From Lunularia cruciata (taxonomy: Eukaryota; Streptophyta; Marchantiopsida; Lunulariales; Lunulariaceae): a stretch of DNA of 64,000 nucleotides. The notes below the pieces were generated by a model. That model saw nothing but the letters and a program-made list of their open reading frames with translations. It did not search any database and was not told where the DNA came from. Position 1 is the stretch's first letter. Each line of letters starts with the position of its first letter. Location of the stretch: NCBI GenBank assembly GCA_948567375.1, contig OX419760.1, positions 18,848,001-18,912,000 of the forward strand. Direction: 5' to 3'. Both the position numbers and the translations under genes were made by a program. This document shows, piece after piece, positions 22,606 to 33,841 of this stretch.

Positions 22606-23784
22606 AATTCTCCTACTGCTAGTTGGTGATGTCCTTGTTGCTAGTGAAGCTTCCAAGTCTTGGATGGCTATTTGTGCATTTTGGAGGTAAGAAAGAGGTT
22701 CCCATGAAGGGGATACCCTTTCTGAAGGACCTTGTACTCCATATATTATCAATGGTCTTGTTGGATGTGGTGACGTGCAAAATACAATCAAATTCATACT
22801 CCTCATGATCATTGATATGGACAAAAGGAGGAGGAGGTTGGACATGAGAAAAAGAAGATGGGTTAGGAACAAAGGGTTTCAACTTGGAAATGTGAAAGAT
22901 AGGATGGATTCTCATATGACAAGGCAAGGCAAGTAGATAAGCAATAGGAGAGATGATTTGGGTGACATCAAAGGGTCCTATCCAATTAGGAGCAAGTTTA
23001 GGGTATAAAGCGGACTTGGGTATAAAGTGGGAAGGGTAGGACAAGAGCATGACCTTATCACCAACTTGAAAGGTGAGATCACCATGATGGTTTGCATATT
23101 GTTTCTGGGTATATATTACAATCATATTATTTACAATTTTGGGTAACAAGGAGAAGAGATTTGGCATGTTGGAACAATTGGGATATGGTGGTCAAGAAGG
23201 TGGAAGTATGAAGAACATGAGAGGGAAGAGGAGCAAGAAGGAATCTAGAACAAGTGGATCTTGGCTAAAATTGAGGACAAAAGGATAGAATTTGGTGCTT
23301 GCCGGTTTAAAATTATTTTATGCAAACTCTACAACTACAAGACATTCATCCCAATTAGTATGGTGGATGTTGACAAAGGCATAAAATATATCCTCCAAGG
23401 TTCAATTTGCATATTCAATTTGTCCATCAAGTTGAGGATGGTAGGCCATAGACAAAGCAAGCTTTGGTGTCGAGTATCTAGAAGAGTGCTTGCCACAATT
23501 TCTGAGTGAATCAAAGATAACAATAAGAGATGAGTACATGAGTCATCCCATGATGCTTGAAGAAAGTGTCAAAGTAGATATGCACCAATCTTGGAGCATC
23601 CATGATATCAAAGGTTGGCACCAAATGGATTTGCTTACTAAGCTTATCCACAAACACCACGATTATTGTGTGACCATGCTTTGTCTTGGGTAAGGATGTG
23701 ATGAGATCTAATCTCACATGTTCCCAATGAGTAGATGGAATAGAGAGTGGTTGAAGGAGTCCACTTGGTTTTTGGTTTTTGGCC
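22606..23784 (-). pseudogene. G3: chromovirus integrase and chromodomain remnant
   Basis: Read from 23784 down: integrase core 'GLLQPLSIPSTHWEHVRLDLITSLPKTKHGHTIIVVFVDKLSKQIH', then the GPY/F module around 22900-23100 ('LTFQVGDKVMLLSY', 'APNWIGPFDVTQI', 'HPIFHISKLKPF'), then a chromodomain split between two frames: 'EYEFDCILH' and 'SPSWEPLSYLQNAQIAIQ'. The upstream part of pol is missing because G2a starts at 23785 and no continuation is seen beyond G2a at 32274. Confidence 0.82.
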
Positions 23785-25215
23785 TGTAACACTAATTTGT
23801 GCATGTGTGTAGTATTATGATATTTAGTTTGGTATTACAAGTACTTGAGAGATATTATTTATATAGAGATAAAGGATGGTTCTACATTAATGATGATCAT
23901 ATAAAGTTAGTTATAGCTAAAATAGAGAGTACCTTACTTTAGAGGAAGTGGAAAAAATGAGCACCACTATTTTGGATTCTAGTGTGTTGACTTGATATTA
24001 TTCCTAGGTGTTTGGCTTTGAGGAAAGAGTTGAGAACTCTTGGGCCCGCAAGCATTTTTGTTTTAGATTCTTTTATAGTCCAAGGATAGCCCATGTGAAG
24101 GAATCCTTGACTTAGTAGTTGGGTCAAGATAAGATCACATGCTTTGTGGAATATGCCCATGTGGATGGATATTCCTTTATATTTTTTTACTTTACTTGAC
24201 TTTTAGCTTAGTAACTTGAGTTACTCCAGTAATTATTAGCTTTGGTGCGTAACTATTTCACAGGTATATAAACTAGGGGTGAGGAGGTACTCATTATCCT
24301 TTTATTTGTAACTATTTGTAATACTCCAAGGACAAAAGAAGAGAGGAAACACAGATTGCACACTCAAACATTCGATGCCCCAAAGGAGCACCTTCTCTTT
24401 ATCATATAGACAAAGAGGATCTCCTCCAAGGAGCTCCACCATAGGATTAGGGACACATATAGGTGACATGTCAGCAAGCTCCACCCTTGGATTACTCACT
24501 TGGATGGGTGACATGTCTGGTCTAGGTCCTATCTGGTTGGTCAAACAAGCGTTGACCAAAGGGAATCTTTTAGGGAATCTTCTTGTAGGAATCTCAAAAT
24601 CATGTAAGGTACCATTGGAAAGCTCTTGACAAGACAAAGCAAGAGGGAGGGAAGGCCGGCCTTTCCTTTGTTTGGGGGGGGGGTCAACACATTTTTGAGG
24701 CCTAATTCATTCGTTTAGGCCTCCGAAATTGCCTTCAAAGATTTCAAGCATATTTCGGTTCCTACTCTATTAGTAGAAGTCCCCTTTTGGTGATACTTCT
24801 TTCTGATCTGTTTAGTTCATCATGTGTAACGTCCTTCCAGATGTTACCAACCCAATTCTCACCTTTAAATCATATGTCTAGCTATTGGTTCTAAGGTTCT
24901 CAAGTCTATTTTGGTTTCTACCCTATTCATAGAAGTACTCTTTTGGTGATACTTCTATCTTATCTATTTTGACCATCATGTATAACATCATTCTAGATGT
25001 TACCAAACCAAATTTTACATCTAGATCATATGGCTAGCTCTTGGTATTACACTATCTCTCTCTCATTGAGTTCTATAGTGAGCAATGTCTTGAGTCTTGG
25101 AGTGTTAGCCTTGGAGGAGTATGATGGAGTTGGGGTTCTTTGTCTTCTTAGTCCATGGTGTGCTACCACATAACCATCAGAAGTTCATCTTGAGTGAGAG
25201 ACATGCCGGCTCACA
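23785..25215 (+). repeat. G2a 5' LTR, interrupted by a C1 solo LTR
   Basis: Starts tgtaacac and ends ccggctcaca. Without the insertion it would be about 690 bp, like 31596-32273. A TATA-like tatataaac lies near 24266. Confidence 0.88.
24317..25051 (-). repeat. C1 solo LTR inside the G2a 5' LTR
   Basis: 735 bp, tgtaatactcc...ggtattaca, with CTATT before and CTATC after. The uninterrupted 3' LTR of G2a reads ctatc here (about 32109), so this is a target duplication with one mutation. No internal C1 sequence remains: a solo LTR made by LTR-LTR recombination. Confidence 0.92.
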
Positions 25216-25219
25216 TTTT

Positions 25220-25236
25220 TGGTTTGGTTGTCGGGA
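25220..25236 (+). promoter_or_regulatory. G2a primer-binding site (tRNA-Asp-like)
   Basis: tggtttggttgtcggga begins 4 bases after the LTR. G2b has tggttccattgccgaga. Both resemble the tRNA-Asp primer site used by Athila/Tat elements, with several mismatches that are mainly transitions. Confidence 0.5.
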
Positions 25237-26088
25237 CCTCTATAGAAAGCAAGATAATGCTTTGCGTACAATTCTATATTAGATAGAAGGAGGCTATGAG
25301 AGTTGACTTGGAGAGAAATTTAGGGGAGGAGAAGGCTGAACTTATGTTAGAGAAATTGGACCTATTTGAATACCTTGTAGTTTATTATGATGTCTTTGAG
25401 GTGATTTGTACACTTGAGATGATTTGGAGAGATTGTGTGAGATGGATTGCAGATTTTGGAGATTAAGGTGATTTTGAGTAAAATCTCAAGTTTGAGATCT
25501 GGATTTGAAATTTCTACACATGATAGCTTAGGTTATCTTTCACTTAGCACATTTGAAGTTATTATGAGAGCTACTATGTGCATTGGGCTAGCAGTCTTGA
25601 AAGTTGATAGGGTAAATTGCTCATGCAATTGCATGCTCTTTGGAAAATTTTACAATGTCTACCATTTCTTTAATTTTCAGTGGATTAACCTGAAAATTTC
25701 CAAAAACATTAAGTGCATTGTATCCTACCTGTTGGCACAAAAATTAGATAGAGATCATTCTTGCATAGAGAGTTATGAGTTTTTAAAGTTAGGAGTATGG
25801 TTTTTAGACCAAATCTGAAATATGTGTGCTAAACAGAAAGGTGTATAGGCCAAATGGCACAATGAAAAGATCTGAAATTTTGCAAGGAGTGATATTCTAG
25901 AGTTGCAATCAAGTGTGAAAAATTTCAGAAGACTGTGATATACCAGTTGAGTGATTTGAGTGACATTGTGAGGAAGAGTCAATTGTGTAGAGTTGAGATA
26001 TCATGCATGAGGAGTTTGAGAGTAACAAAAAGCATGTTTGAGTGCTTAGATTCATCTTGGGAACATTGAGGGTCATCAAGAGTGGAAA
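25237..26088 (+). other. G2a untranslated leader
   Basis: About 850 bp between primer site and the first recognisable ORF. G2b has a homologous leader (45127-45994). A 123-codon frame at 25447-25818 is not open in G2b, so I treat it as chance. Confidence 0.6.
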
Positions 26089-26531
26089 TTGAGACTATGC
26101 AAGGTTCCCCAAGGATTTGAGTTGATTGTAGGGGTGGATTTGAGGAAAAGAGAGTTTAGAATAGAATTTGAAGAGAGTGTTGAGAGGATTCAAAAACCTA
26201 CACCAATTGGAGGAAAGAGTAAGTCTAAATGCTTTCTATGTGGAGAGAAGGGACAAGTTCAAGTCCATTGACATTTGAGAGCAAGAGATTGATGGAAAGG
26301 AGAGGATTACTTGACTTGGGTTTGCATGTTAGACCTTCTTCACCAAGATTGGGAGGGAGAAGATCTAAGACCAAGGAGTTGTGTGAGGTTTGTGGAGATG
26401 AAGGATTTCCAAAAAGACATGAGTGTAGTAGAGTAAAAGCACTTTTGGAGACTTTGGTGAAGGATCTTGGAGAGAGTCTTAGTACAACTACAGAAATGCT
26501 ACCACCTTCATCAACTAGTTCTCAAGATTAG
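26089..26531 (+). pseudogene. G2a extra ORF upstream of gag, zinc-knuckle type (frameshifted)
   Basis: Two overlapping frames reproduce the intact G2b ORF at 44685-45089. Key pieces are 'EFEESVERIQKPTP', 'CFLCGEKG', 'GLLDLGLHV', 'CEVCGDEGFPKRHEC' and the end 'SSTSSQD'. A lesion near 26250 loses the last Cys of the first knuckle. It lies between leader and gag in the sense orientation. Function unknown; two Cys-rich clusters suggest nucleic-acid or zinc binding. Confidence 0.65.
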
Positions 26532-26768
26532 TGATGGAGATAATCTTTCAACTTATGGATAAACTATCCATGAGGGTTTGATTAATATGCACTTTAGGAT
26601 TTGATATTGTTATAGAAATATTGGAGAAAATTGAACCTTTTGTGTTCCCTAGGGTAGATAACTCTCAAATGGTGTTAGTAATGTACATACTCTATTAGTT
26701 ATAGAGTGAAAGAAAAGAAAAGAGAAAAGGAAAAATTGAGAGAAAAGAAAGATAATGAGGGGTTAAGA

Positions 26769-27990
26769 TGGGAAACTTCCGTTTTTCTTTGGCAAGGATA
26801 GAGAAGATGTGGAGGACTTTGTGAGAGACTTCAAGAGAGTTTGCATAGGAAACAATGAGAGGAGGAAGAATGAGTGGGTCTCATTATTACCGGATTTCTT
26901 TGAGGATGCAACACTTACATGATATGAGTCAGAATACCAAAAGAGAGAGAGGAAAGATGGGCAAGAAGAGTCTTGGGAGAGTTTGACTTTAGCACTCATT
27001 GAAAACTTTCTTCCAAATAAGAGTTATGAGAGATTGATGAGTGAAGTTACCTTTCTCAAGCAAGGAGATGGAGAAAAAGTGAGAGTCTATGTGGAAAGAG
27101 TGGAAAAGTTAGAGTCCAGATTTTGTATAGTGTTGGAGAAGGACATGGATGATGTGGAGATTACTATGATTGGCATAGGGGCCATGCTCACCAAGAATTT
27201 TGTGGGAGGGTTGAGACCACAAATAAGAAGTAAGGTGAGATATGAGAAACCTTCTTCCAAGGTTGAAGCTATCAAGATTGCAATTCATATGGAGGAGAGT
27301 TTGGAAGGGGATGAGAATGATTTGGTGGTGAAGGAGGTTGTGCATCCTCCTCAAGTTTACAAGTATGGTGGAAATTCTGATACTTTGGTGACAAGGGTTG
27401 CACCAAAAGTAGTATTTGCTCTAGTTCTTGCACCCCTACCAAAGGATCCAGTTCAAACCATCACTAAATAACTTGTAGATCTCAAGATCAATATAGTGCA
27501 ACTATAGGAGAAGAGAGAGGTGGATCAGAATGTAGGGAGAGGGCCTAAGAGTTATGGAAACTATCCATATAGAGGAGGCCAACCAACCAACAATTTCAAT
27601 GATAAAAATTGTTTTGGTTGTGGAGGAAGAGGCCATATCCAAAGGAATTGCCCAAATTCCACTTACCATGGAGGAAGGAGTTATGAGGGAGCCAATAGAG
27701 GGAAAGAAGGAGGTAGTGAAACCCAAGTGGCTCCTAATCCAACAAAGGTAAGGAAGTAGCATCTATAGATGTGGTTGGGAGAAAGTATGAGAAGGGAGAG
27801 TGCTCAAACTCCAAGAGTCTTAATTTGGAGCTTTTGGCACAAGAGAAGAAGAGAGCACATTTTGCAAAGGATGTGCACTCTTCTCAAGGATTTACTCATA
27901 GTAAGGATACTCCTATGTCAACTAAGATCACTTGCACCTCAACACCATCAACAACAAAGACTCCAAAAAAGAAGTTGGGGATGGAGGACT
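26769..27990 (+). pseudogene. G2a gag
   Basis: Begins near 26769 (frameshift in the first codons relative to G2b 'MGKLSVFFGKDREDVEAF'). The capsid region includes 'RDFKRVCIGNNERRKNEW', 'SYERLMSEVTFLKQGDGEK' and 'FVGGLRPQIRSKVRYEKPS'. A canonical CCHC knuckle, CFGCGGRGHIQRNC, lies at about 27611-27652. Stops occur at about 26920 (TGA for Trp in 'LTWYESEY'), 27468 and 27508. Confidence 0.85.
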
Positions 27991-28880
27991 TCTTGATATC
28001 AAAGCAACAATGGAACTACAATGTCTTGGAGGATGTTGGTAGTCACAAAGCTAACATCATAGTGGGCCAATTGATTGCTTTGAATCCTACTTTGAGAAAG
28101 TAACTGAGAGGTGGTTTGAGTTCTACAAGCAATAAGAGGAAGAAGAAGGTAAAATCTCTAGTATCAATGAGGGTGGTGGATGCCACGCCAACACCATGGG
28201 AGGCTTGTGATATACCTCCAAGATTGATGTGAGAGTGAATGGTCACAACATCAAGGATGCATTGGTTGATGGAGGATCAACAATAAATGCTATGTCAAAA
28301 GGGTTGATGAAGAAGTTGGGTATGATACCCTCAAGACCTTCAACATTTGTGGTGAGCATGGCCAAAAAACAACAATTTTGACCAATAGAGGTGATGGATA
28401 AAGTGGTAATTTCAATTATGGGAGTTCAAAATCTCATGACTTTCCAAGTCTTGAATGATTCAAGCTATGACTTACTTCTTGAGAGGCTATGGTTGAGAGC
28501 AGCACGCACAACTAATCAATGGTACAAAGTGTACTTGAGGATTGGGCCATCAAACCATAGAGTCATAATTCCTTTGACTAACACCACCAACACTTCACAT
28601 TTAGATACACCATCTTCTGATTATTGGGAATCAGATTCTGAAGAAGGAACTTTAGCGGTGGACACAAGCATGGAAGAGGAGACTTCCTCGGAGGAGGATG
28701 AATCTGAATCTGATTCAGATGTGTATCCCTTGTGTGCTATGGATTTTTCACCTAAGCTGGAGGTTTTGAAGAACCTAGATAAATCACCATTGACACTTAA
28801 GGAGATAGAAAGGAGGTTATTCTACACTCAAGTATGGCCCAAATGTTACCAAGGAGGAGAAGGTGAGATTTGAGGAGATT
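27991..28880 (+). pseudogene. G2a protease and acidic linker
   Basis: The protease motif reads 'ALVDGGSTINAMSKGLMKKLGM', D-G-G rather than the usual D-S/T-G. A second conserved block (28391-28560) has 'YDLLLERLWLRA', the family's version of 'LLGRPWL'. An acidic stretch 'SMEEETSSEEDESESDSD' (about 28666-28722) separates protease from RT. A frameshift near 28110 and others break the frame. Confidence 0.75.
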
Positions 28881-29812
28881 TTCCGCAAGTTTATTCATAT
28901 ATTTTATTTTAGTTACAATGATCTAAAAGAATTCACCTTGGATAGAGGTGGAGTCACATGCAAGACCAATTTGCAAAAGAAAAATGTATAAGCCAACCAA
29001 TATCTTTTGTTGTGAAGGAGGAGATTGATAAGCTCAAGGAAGCTGGATTTATCTTTGAGGTGGAGAATTCAAAATGGGAGTCTCCAATTTTCATTGTGAA
29101 GAAAAAGAATGGCAAGCTTTGAGGGTGTGTGGATTACAAGAAGCTCAATATTTTTACCAAGAAGGACTACTACCCATTGTCATTCATTGATGAGATCTTG
29201 GAGGAGGTTGCAGGTCATGAGAGGTACAGTTTTGGAGATGGTTATAGTGGATATAACCAAATCAAGATTGCACCAAAGCATCAACAACTCACCACATTCA
29301 TCACACCTTAGGGAACTTACGCTTTCAAGGTCATGCCTTTTGGGCTTTGCAATACTCCAGCCACATTCCAACAGTTCATGAACAAGGTATGTGAACCTTT
29401 CATTGGGAAATTTGTGAGAGACTTCATTGATGACTTTTGTGTCCATGGGAGCAAGGAAGAGCCCTTTCAGCACCTAATCAAGGTCTTGCAATGCTTGGAT
29501 GAGGCAAATGCATCACTCAACCTGGAGAAGTGCATTTTTGGATGTGAAGAAGGTCTACTTTTGAGGCACATCATCTCCAAGGATGGAATAGTAGTTGATC
29601 TTGAGAAGGTGAGGAAAATCTCAGACCTTCCATTCCCTTCAAGCTTGACAAAGTCATGGCAATTCTTGGGGATGGTTAGGTACTATAGGAAGTTCATCTT
29701 CTCATTTTCCAACAAGGCTTATGCATTGACCATCTACATGAAGAAGTATGTAGATTACATGGTGATTTTGGACAACAAGGAGGCTCTCAAAGCTTTTGAG
29801 GAGCTCAAGTAA
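28881..29812 (+). pseudogene. G2a reverse transcriptase
   Basis: Motifs in order: 'PIFIVKKKNGKL', 'CVDYKKLNIFTKKDYYPLSFIDEILE', 'FGDGYSGYNQIKIAP', 'MPFGLCNTPATFQQFMNKV', catalytic 'FIDDFCVHG', then 'SLNLEKCIFG' and the connection 'FPSSLTKSWQFLGMVRYYRKFI'. Stops at about 29121 (TGA) and 29310 (TAG for Trp) break it. Confidence 0.88.
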
Positions 29813-31310
29813 TCCCTTCTTGTAACTCCAATTCTTGCTAAACTTGATTGGAGTAAGCGTATCATCCTCTACACTGATGCTTCTAATGTAGCTATAGGAT
29901 GCACTCTTTGTCAATTAGACCAAGATGTGCATGATCATCCAATAGCTTATGCTAGTAGGCAGATGGCTTAAGCAAAAAAGAACTACTCTATCATGGACAA
30001 AGAAGGGTTGGCAGTGATCTTTGGTCTCAAGAAGTTTAGATACTACTTGATTGGAGGGAAAGCCACCATTGTCACGAATCACAAGGCTTTGAAGTACATC
30101 TTCAACAAGACTTATGTGGAAGGGAGGCTAGCAAGGTGGATGATACTCTTATCTAAGTATGACTACACCATTGAGGATAGGCCAGGAAAGAAACGAGCAA
30201 ATGATGATTTTTTATCTAGGGCCTATGATCATGATGGAGATGAGCCAGTGGATGATTCCTTCCTAGATGAGGAGCTCATGACAATCTCAATCACTCAAGA
30301 GGTTCCAATGGAGTACAAGGAGATTGTGGATTTTGTGACAAGAGGTAACTATCCAGAAGGGATGCATGCTAGGGAGAGGAAGGCCCTTGCAGTAAGATCT
30401 AGACCTTACACAATGATGGAAGATAGTCTTTCACCAAGGAGCAGATGGTCTACTTTGAAGGGAAGTGGGTAAGGAAGAGTCTATCCTACTCATAAAGGAG
30501 TTTCATGAAGGTTTAGTGTGTGGAGGATATTTTGTAGGAAAGGTAACTACTTTCAAGATTCTAGATGCAGGTTACCATTGGAGAAGGATTTTCAAGGATT
30601 ATCTTGCTAATTATTGTTTGTAAAGCTTTTGCTAGAAAATCTACTTCCACTCCACCACTTAGATCAATTCTATTGCTATGACCTTTTGAGAAGTGGGGAA
30701 TTGATTTTGTAGGTCCTCTCAATAAAACCCCAAGGAGCAATTGGTACATTGTGGTAGTTACTAATTACCTTACCAAGTGGGTTGAGGCTAGACCATTGAG
30801 GGAAAAGAATAAAGATGAAGTTGGTAGATTTCTTTATGAATGCATTATCACTAGGTTTGGATGCCCTTTGGAGTTGGTTTTTGATAGAGGAGGAGAGTTT
30901 ACAAGAAGCATCACTACAGCCATGCTACAACATTTCTCTATCACACATAGAGTAACTCCATCCTATAAGCCAAATTCCAATGGCTTGGCAAAGAGAACCA
31001 ATCAGACCTTGTGCATGATGTTGGCCAAAGATGTAGAAATGGATGGGGCTAAACATCATTGGGACAAGAGGATTCATGCAGTTTTATAGGAGTATATGAC
31101 AACCATGAAGTCTTCCACTGGATATTCTCTATTTCAATTGGTATATGGTACTGAGTCTACCTTACCCATTCACTTTGATCTTCCTTTCTTCCAAAGCATT
31201 CATAGGAGATTGAAGAAAGCACAAGGAGGTGATGTAGAGAAGTCAGGGAAGGATCAACTCATGGAATTGGAAGAGGCAAGAGCAATTGCTATGGTTTGAG
31301 TGGAGCAAGC
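29813..31310 (+). pseudogene. G2a RNase H and integrase
   Basis: RNase H strands: 'ILYTDASNVAIGCTL' (about 29870), 'YYLIGGKATIVTNHKALKY', 'SKYDYTIEDRPGKKRAN'. Integrase: 'KWGIDFVGPLNKTPRSNWYIVVVTNYLTKWVEARPL' (first Asp), 'LVFDRGGEFTRS' (second Asp) and 'SYKPNSNGLAKRTNQTL', with Lys where the third catalytic Glu is expected. The zinc finger around 30500-30640 is disrupted. Multiple stops. Confidence 0.85.
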
Positions 31311-31595
31311 CCAAAGGAAACAAAAGGAGAGCTATGACAAGAGGCAAGACAAGAAGAAGGTGATTAGATAATGTTGTTTGATTCCATTTGATTCAAGAGA
31401 GTGCAAAAGAAGTTTTTGCCTAAGTACTTTGGACCTTTCATAGTGGAGAAGGTGTGGGGCAATTACACCTATGATCTCAAGGAGTTAAGAGGAAGACAAT
31501 TTGATAGGATTAACCATGATAAGTTGAAGATGTACCATAGAAGGTAGAGAGACCTTCACTTTGAGGACAAAGTGAAAACTTAGTGCGGGGGTAAA
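31311..31595 (+). pseudogene. G2a pol C-terminal tail and purine tract
   Basis: The tail matches G2b 35842-36048, with 'KKFLPKYFGPFIVEKVWGNYTYDL' (a GPF-type module) and ending 'NHDKLKMYHRR'. A purine tract, gtgcgggggtaaa, abuts the 3' LTR. Confidence 0.8.
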
Positions 31596-32273
31596 TGTGC
31601 ACACATTGTGCATGTATATAGTATTGTAATATTAGAATTTTTTAGTACTTGAGATATTATTTATATAGAGATAAAGGATGGTTCTACATTAGTCATGATT
31701 AGCTAAAGTTATTCATAGCTAAGATAGAGGAGACCTTACTTTAGAGGAAGTGGAAAAGATGAGCACTACTATTTTGGATTTTAGTGTGTTGAATTGGTAA
31801 TATTTTTAGGTGTTTGGCTTTGAAAAAAGAGTTGAGAACTCTTTGACCTGCAAGTATTTTTGTTTGGATTCCTTTATAGTCCAAGGATAGCCCAAGTAAA
31901 GGAATCCTTGACTTAGTGATTGGGTCAAGATAAGATCACATGCTTAGTGGAATATGCCTATGTGGATGGATATTCCTTTATATTTTTTACTTTACTTGAA
32001 TTTTAGCCTAGTAACTTGAGTTACTCTAGTAATTAGTAACTTTGGTGCATAACTATCACAAGTATATAAACTAGGGGTGAGGAGGTACTCATCATCCTTT
32101 CATTTGCAACTATCTTTCTCTCATTGAGTTCTCTAGTGAGCAATGTCTTGAGTCTTGGCGTGCTAGCCTTGGAGGAGTATGATGGAGTTGGGATTCTTTG
32201 TCTTCTTAGTCCATGGTGCGCCACCATATAGCTATCAGAGGTTCATCTTGAGTGAGAGATAGGCCGGCTCATA
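31596..32273 (+). repeat. G2a 3' LTR (678 bp)
   Basis: tgtgcacacattgtgcatg...ccggctcata; the terminal CA has mutated to TA. TATA-like tatataaac at about 32063-32071. Confidence 0.88.
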
Positions 32274-33078
32274 GTCTTGGTGTTTGCCATTTCATCTAGT
32301 TCTGTTTGCTACACTTTGAGGTTATTTATGGATAGATCTCACTCCAGATGGAGTAGAGTGGTTGCCATAGAGCATGTGATAATGGTTGGAACTCCTAGAG
32401 GGAGTTCACATTGGGTCTTGCCTCATGGCATGTTTTTTTTCTATAGATGTCCAACAAGATGATGAGTTCAAAGGACATAGAGTTAGATCATATGAGCATC
32501 TCACTTCATTAGGTTTACCTCTTCGTGATCTTTTGATCTTGGACAACTATGCACTCTCTTATTATAGAAAGAATCCACATGGTGCTATCTATCCTACCCA
32601 CTTCCGTCCTTATAGGGTAGAGGGCCCATATCATACACTTGGTCATTTGACCAAGTGTATGATACTTGATGAGTGCTTTGGACAGATTTGTCTATGATGA
32701 TAGACATGCTATTAGTTAGGCAGAAGAGGAGTGAACATCTAGTAGACTAAGTTCTTATAGTAATGACCCATATTCTCTTCTTGCTAGGGTTATTAGGCAC
32801 CAAGACTTGGATGAGAGCGAGTGGCCCCTATGGTGGTCATTGAGTCCATTTAGAATTCAACATCATGTATACCATCATAGACTTGAGGATGCAGTAGCAA
32901 CACTTAGACACCATGTTGCATCTCCCTCATCTTTTTCACCTCCTTCTCCTCTAACATGATGACATGTTTTATTGGCTCCACATTTATATACATCTTATGT
33001 ACATTTATCACATTTATACACATTTTATATACCATTATTTTACCCTAAAATTGTAACTCATATTTATTTTCATGTGTT
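32274..33078 (+). pseudogene. Unidentified ORF relic
   Basis: A 103-codon frame (32386-32697) reads 'DDEFKGHRVRSYEHLTSLGLPLRDLLILDNYALSYYRKNPH' in pieces, which looks like former coding sequence: long hydrophobic/charged alternation and no low complexity. Downstream frames to about 32960 also look protein-like ('RHHVASPSSFSPPSP') but are broken. I do not recognise the family. It lies directly downstream of the G2a 3' LTR. Confidence 0.35.
32629..32664. repeat. Perfect 17-bp inverted repeat, 2-nt loop
   Basis: Arm 32629-32645 (tatcatacacttggtca) is the exact reverse complement of 32648-32664, separated by tt. It lies inside the ORF relic and ends its similarity to a plausible protein. Confidence 0.9.
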
Positions 33079-33841
33079 TTGATCACTTGTGCTAAATTTT
33101 ATCACTCATATGTATTTTCATGTGCCTTTGCATCAAAGCAAGCATCACTTGGCACCTACACAAGCCATCCACAAACAATATGCACAATTTTGCATTGCCT
33201 TGAACAAAATTGGTTTTACAACCCTAGTGGCACTAGGTGTTCATCAAATGACATTGGGCAACTACACGCCAACAATACATGTCACTCAACACCTACACAT
33301 GCCATCAGGCATCGGCCAAAACCCACTTAGCACCAATCCCATCAGACAAACTTTGAGATGCAACATTGGGCGGCAATAGGCAGAACATCAATTGTCAATG
33401 AGCGATATCTTTTTCCATAGAGAATCATAAACAAATTTATTAAATTCATCTTTACTAGAAAAAATACTCAGGTTACATTATGGGATGCTATTTGCTATCA
33501 GTAGAGTATGATGAGTTTGGAGTAGGATTCTCATGTTGAACTTGAGTTAGCACTTTGAAATATTGGCTTATTTCCTTGGGAGATTTTCCTACCTATAGGA
33601 GATTCATTTTGATTTCATGAGTGTGCTTTGACTGTAAAATCTTCTTTTTGAATCTGTGTTTTTCTGCCCTAGCTTTCCTTTTATTTGCACTCAATTTCTT
33701 CTCAATTTCAATTTTCATCTTCTTTGTCTTTAATCTAGCATGCTTTGCTTCAATTTTCATCATTGTTTTTATCTTTTCCTTGTGTTGGTGGCTTCTAGTT
33801 CAGCTAGTCGTAACCTCTCCTTGGTTCTATAGTATTTGCCT
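33079..33841. other. No gene recognised
   Basis: AT-rich; short plus frames at 33079-33379 are His/Thr-rich without motif, and 33621-33869 is Phe/Ile-rich low complexity. Probably decayed repeat sequence. Confidence 0.35.

Larger units (their letters stand above)
23785..32273 (+). mobile_element. G2a: Athila/Tat-like Ty3/gypsy element, plus strand
   Basis: 5' LTR 23785-25215 (with a C1 solo LTR inside), tRNA-Asp-like primer site, leader, an extra zinc-knuckle ORF, gag, protease, acidic linker, RT, RNase H, integrase, a tail ending 'NHDKLKMYHRR', purine tract (gcgggggtaaa), 3' LTR 31596-32273. RT motifs 'FGDGYSGYNQI' and 'MPFGLCNTPATFQQFM' fit the Athila/Tat branch; no chromodomain follows integrase. 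Flanking pentamers (tggcc, gtctt) do not match. There are many stops, and G2b is the better copy. Confidence 0.9.

Noticed and set aside
23261-23509. Plus-strand frame over G3 integrase
   Set aside because: Antisense to recognisable integrase sequence.
25447-25818. 123-codon frame in the G2a leader
   Set aside because: The homologous G2b leader (45538-45774 region) does not keep the frame open.
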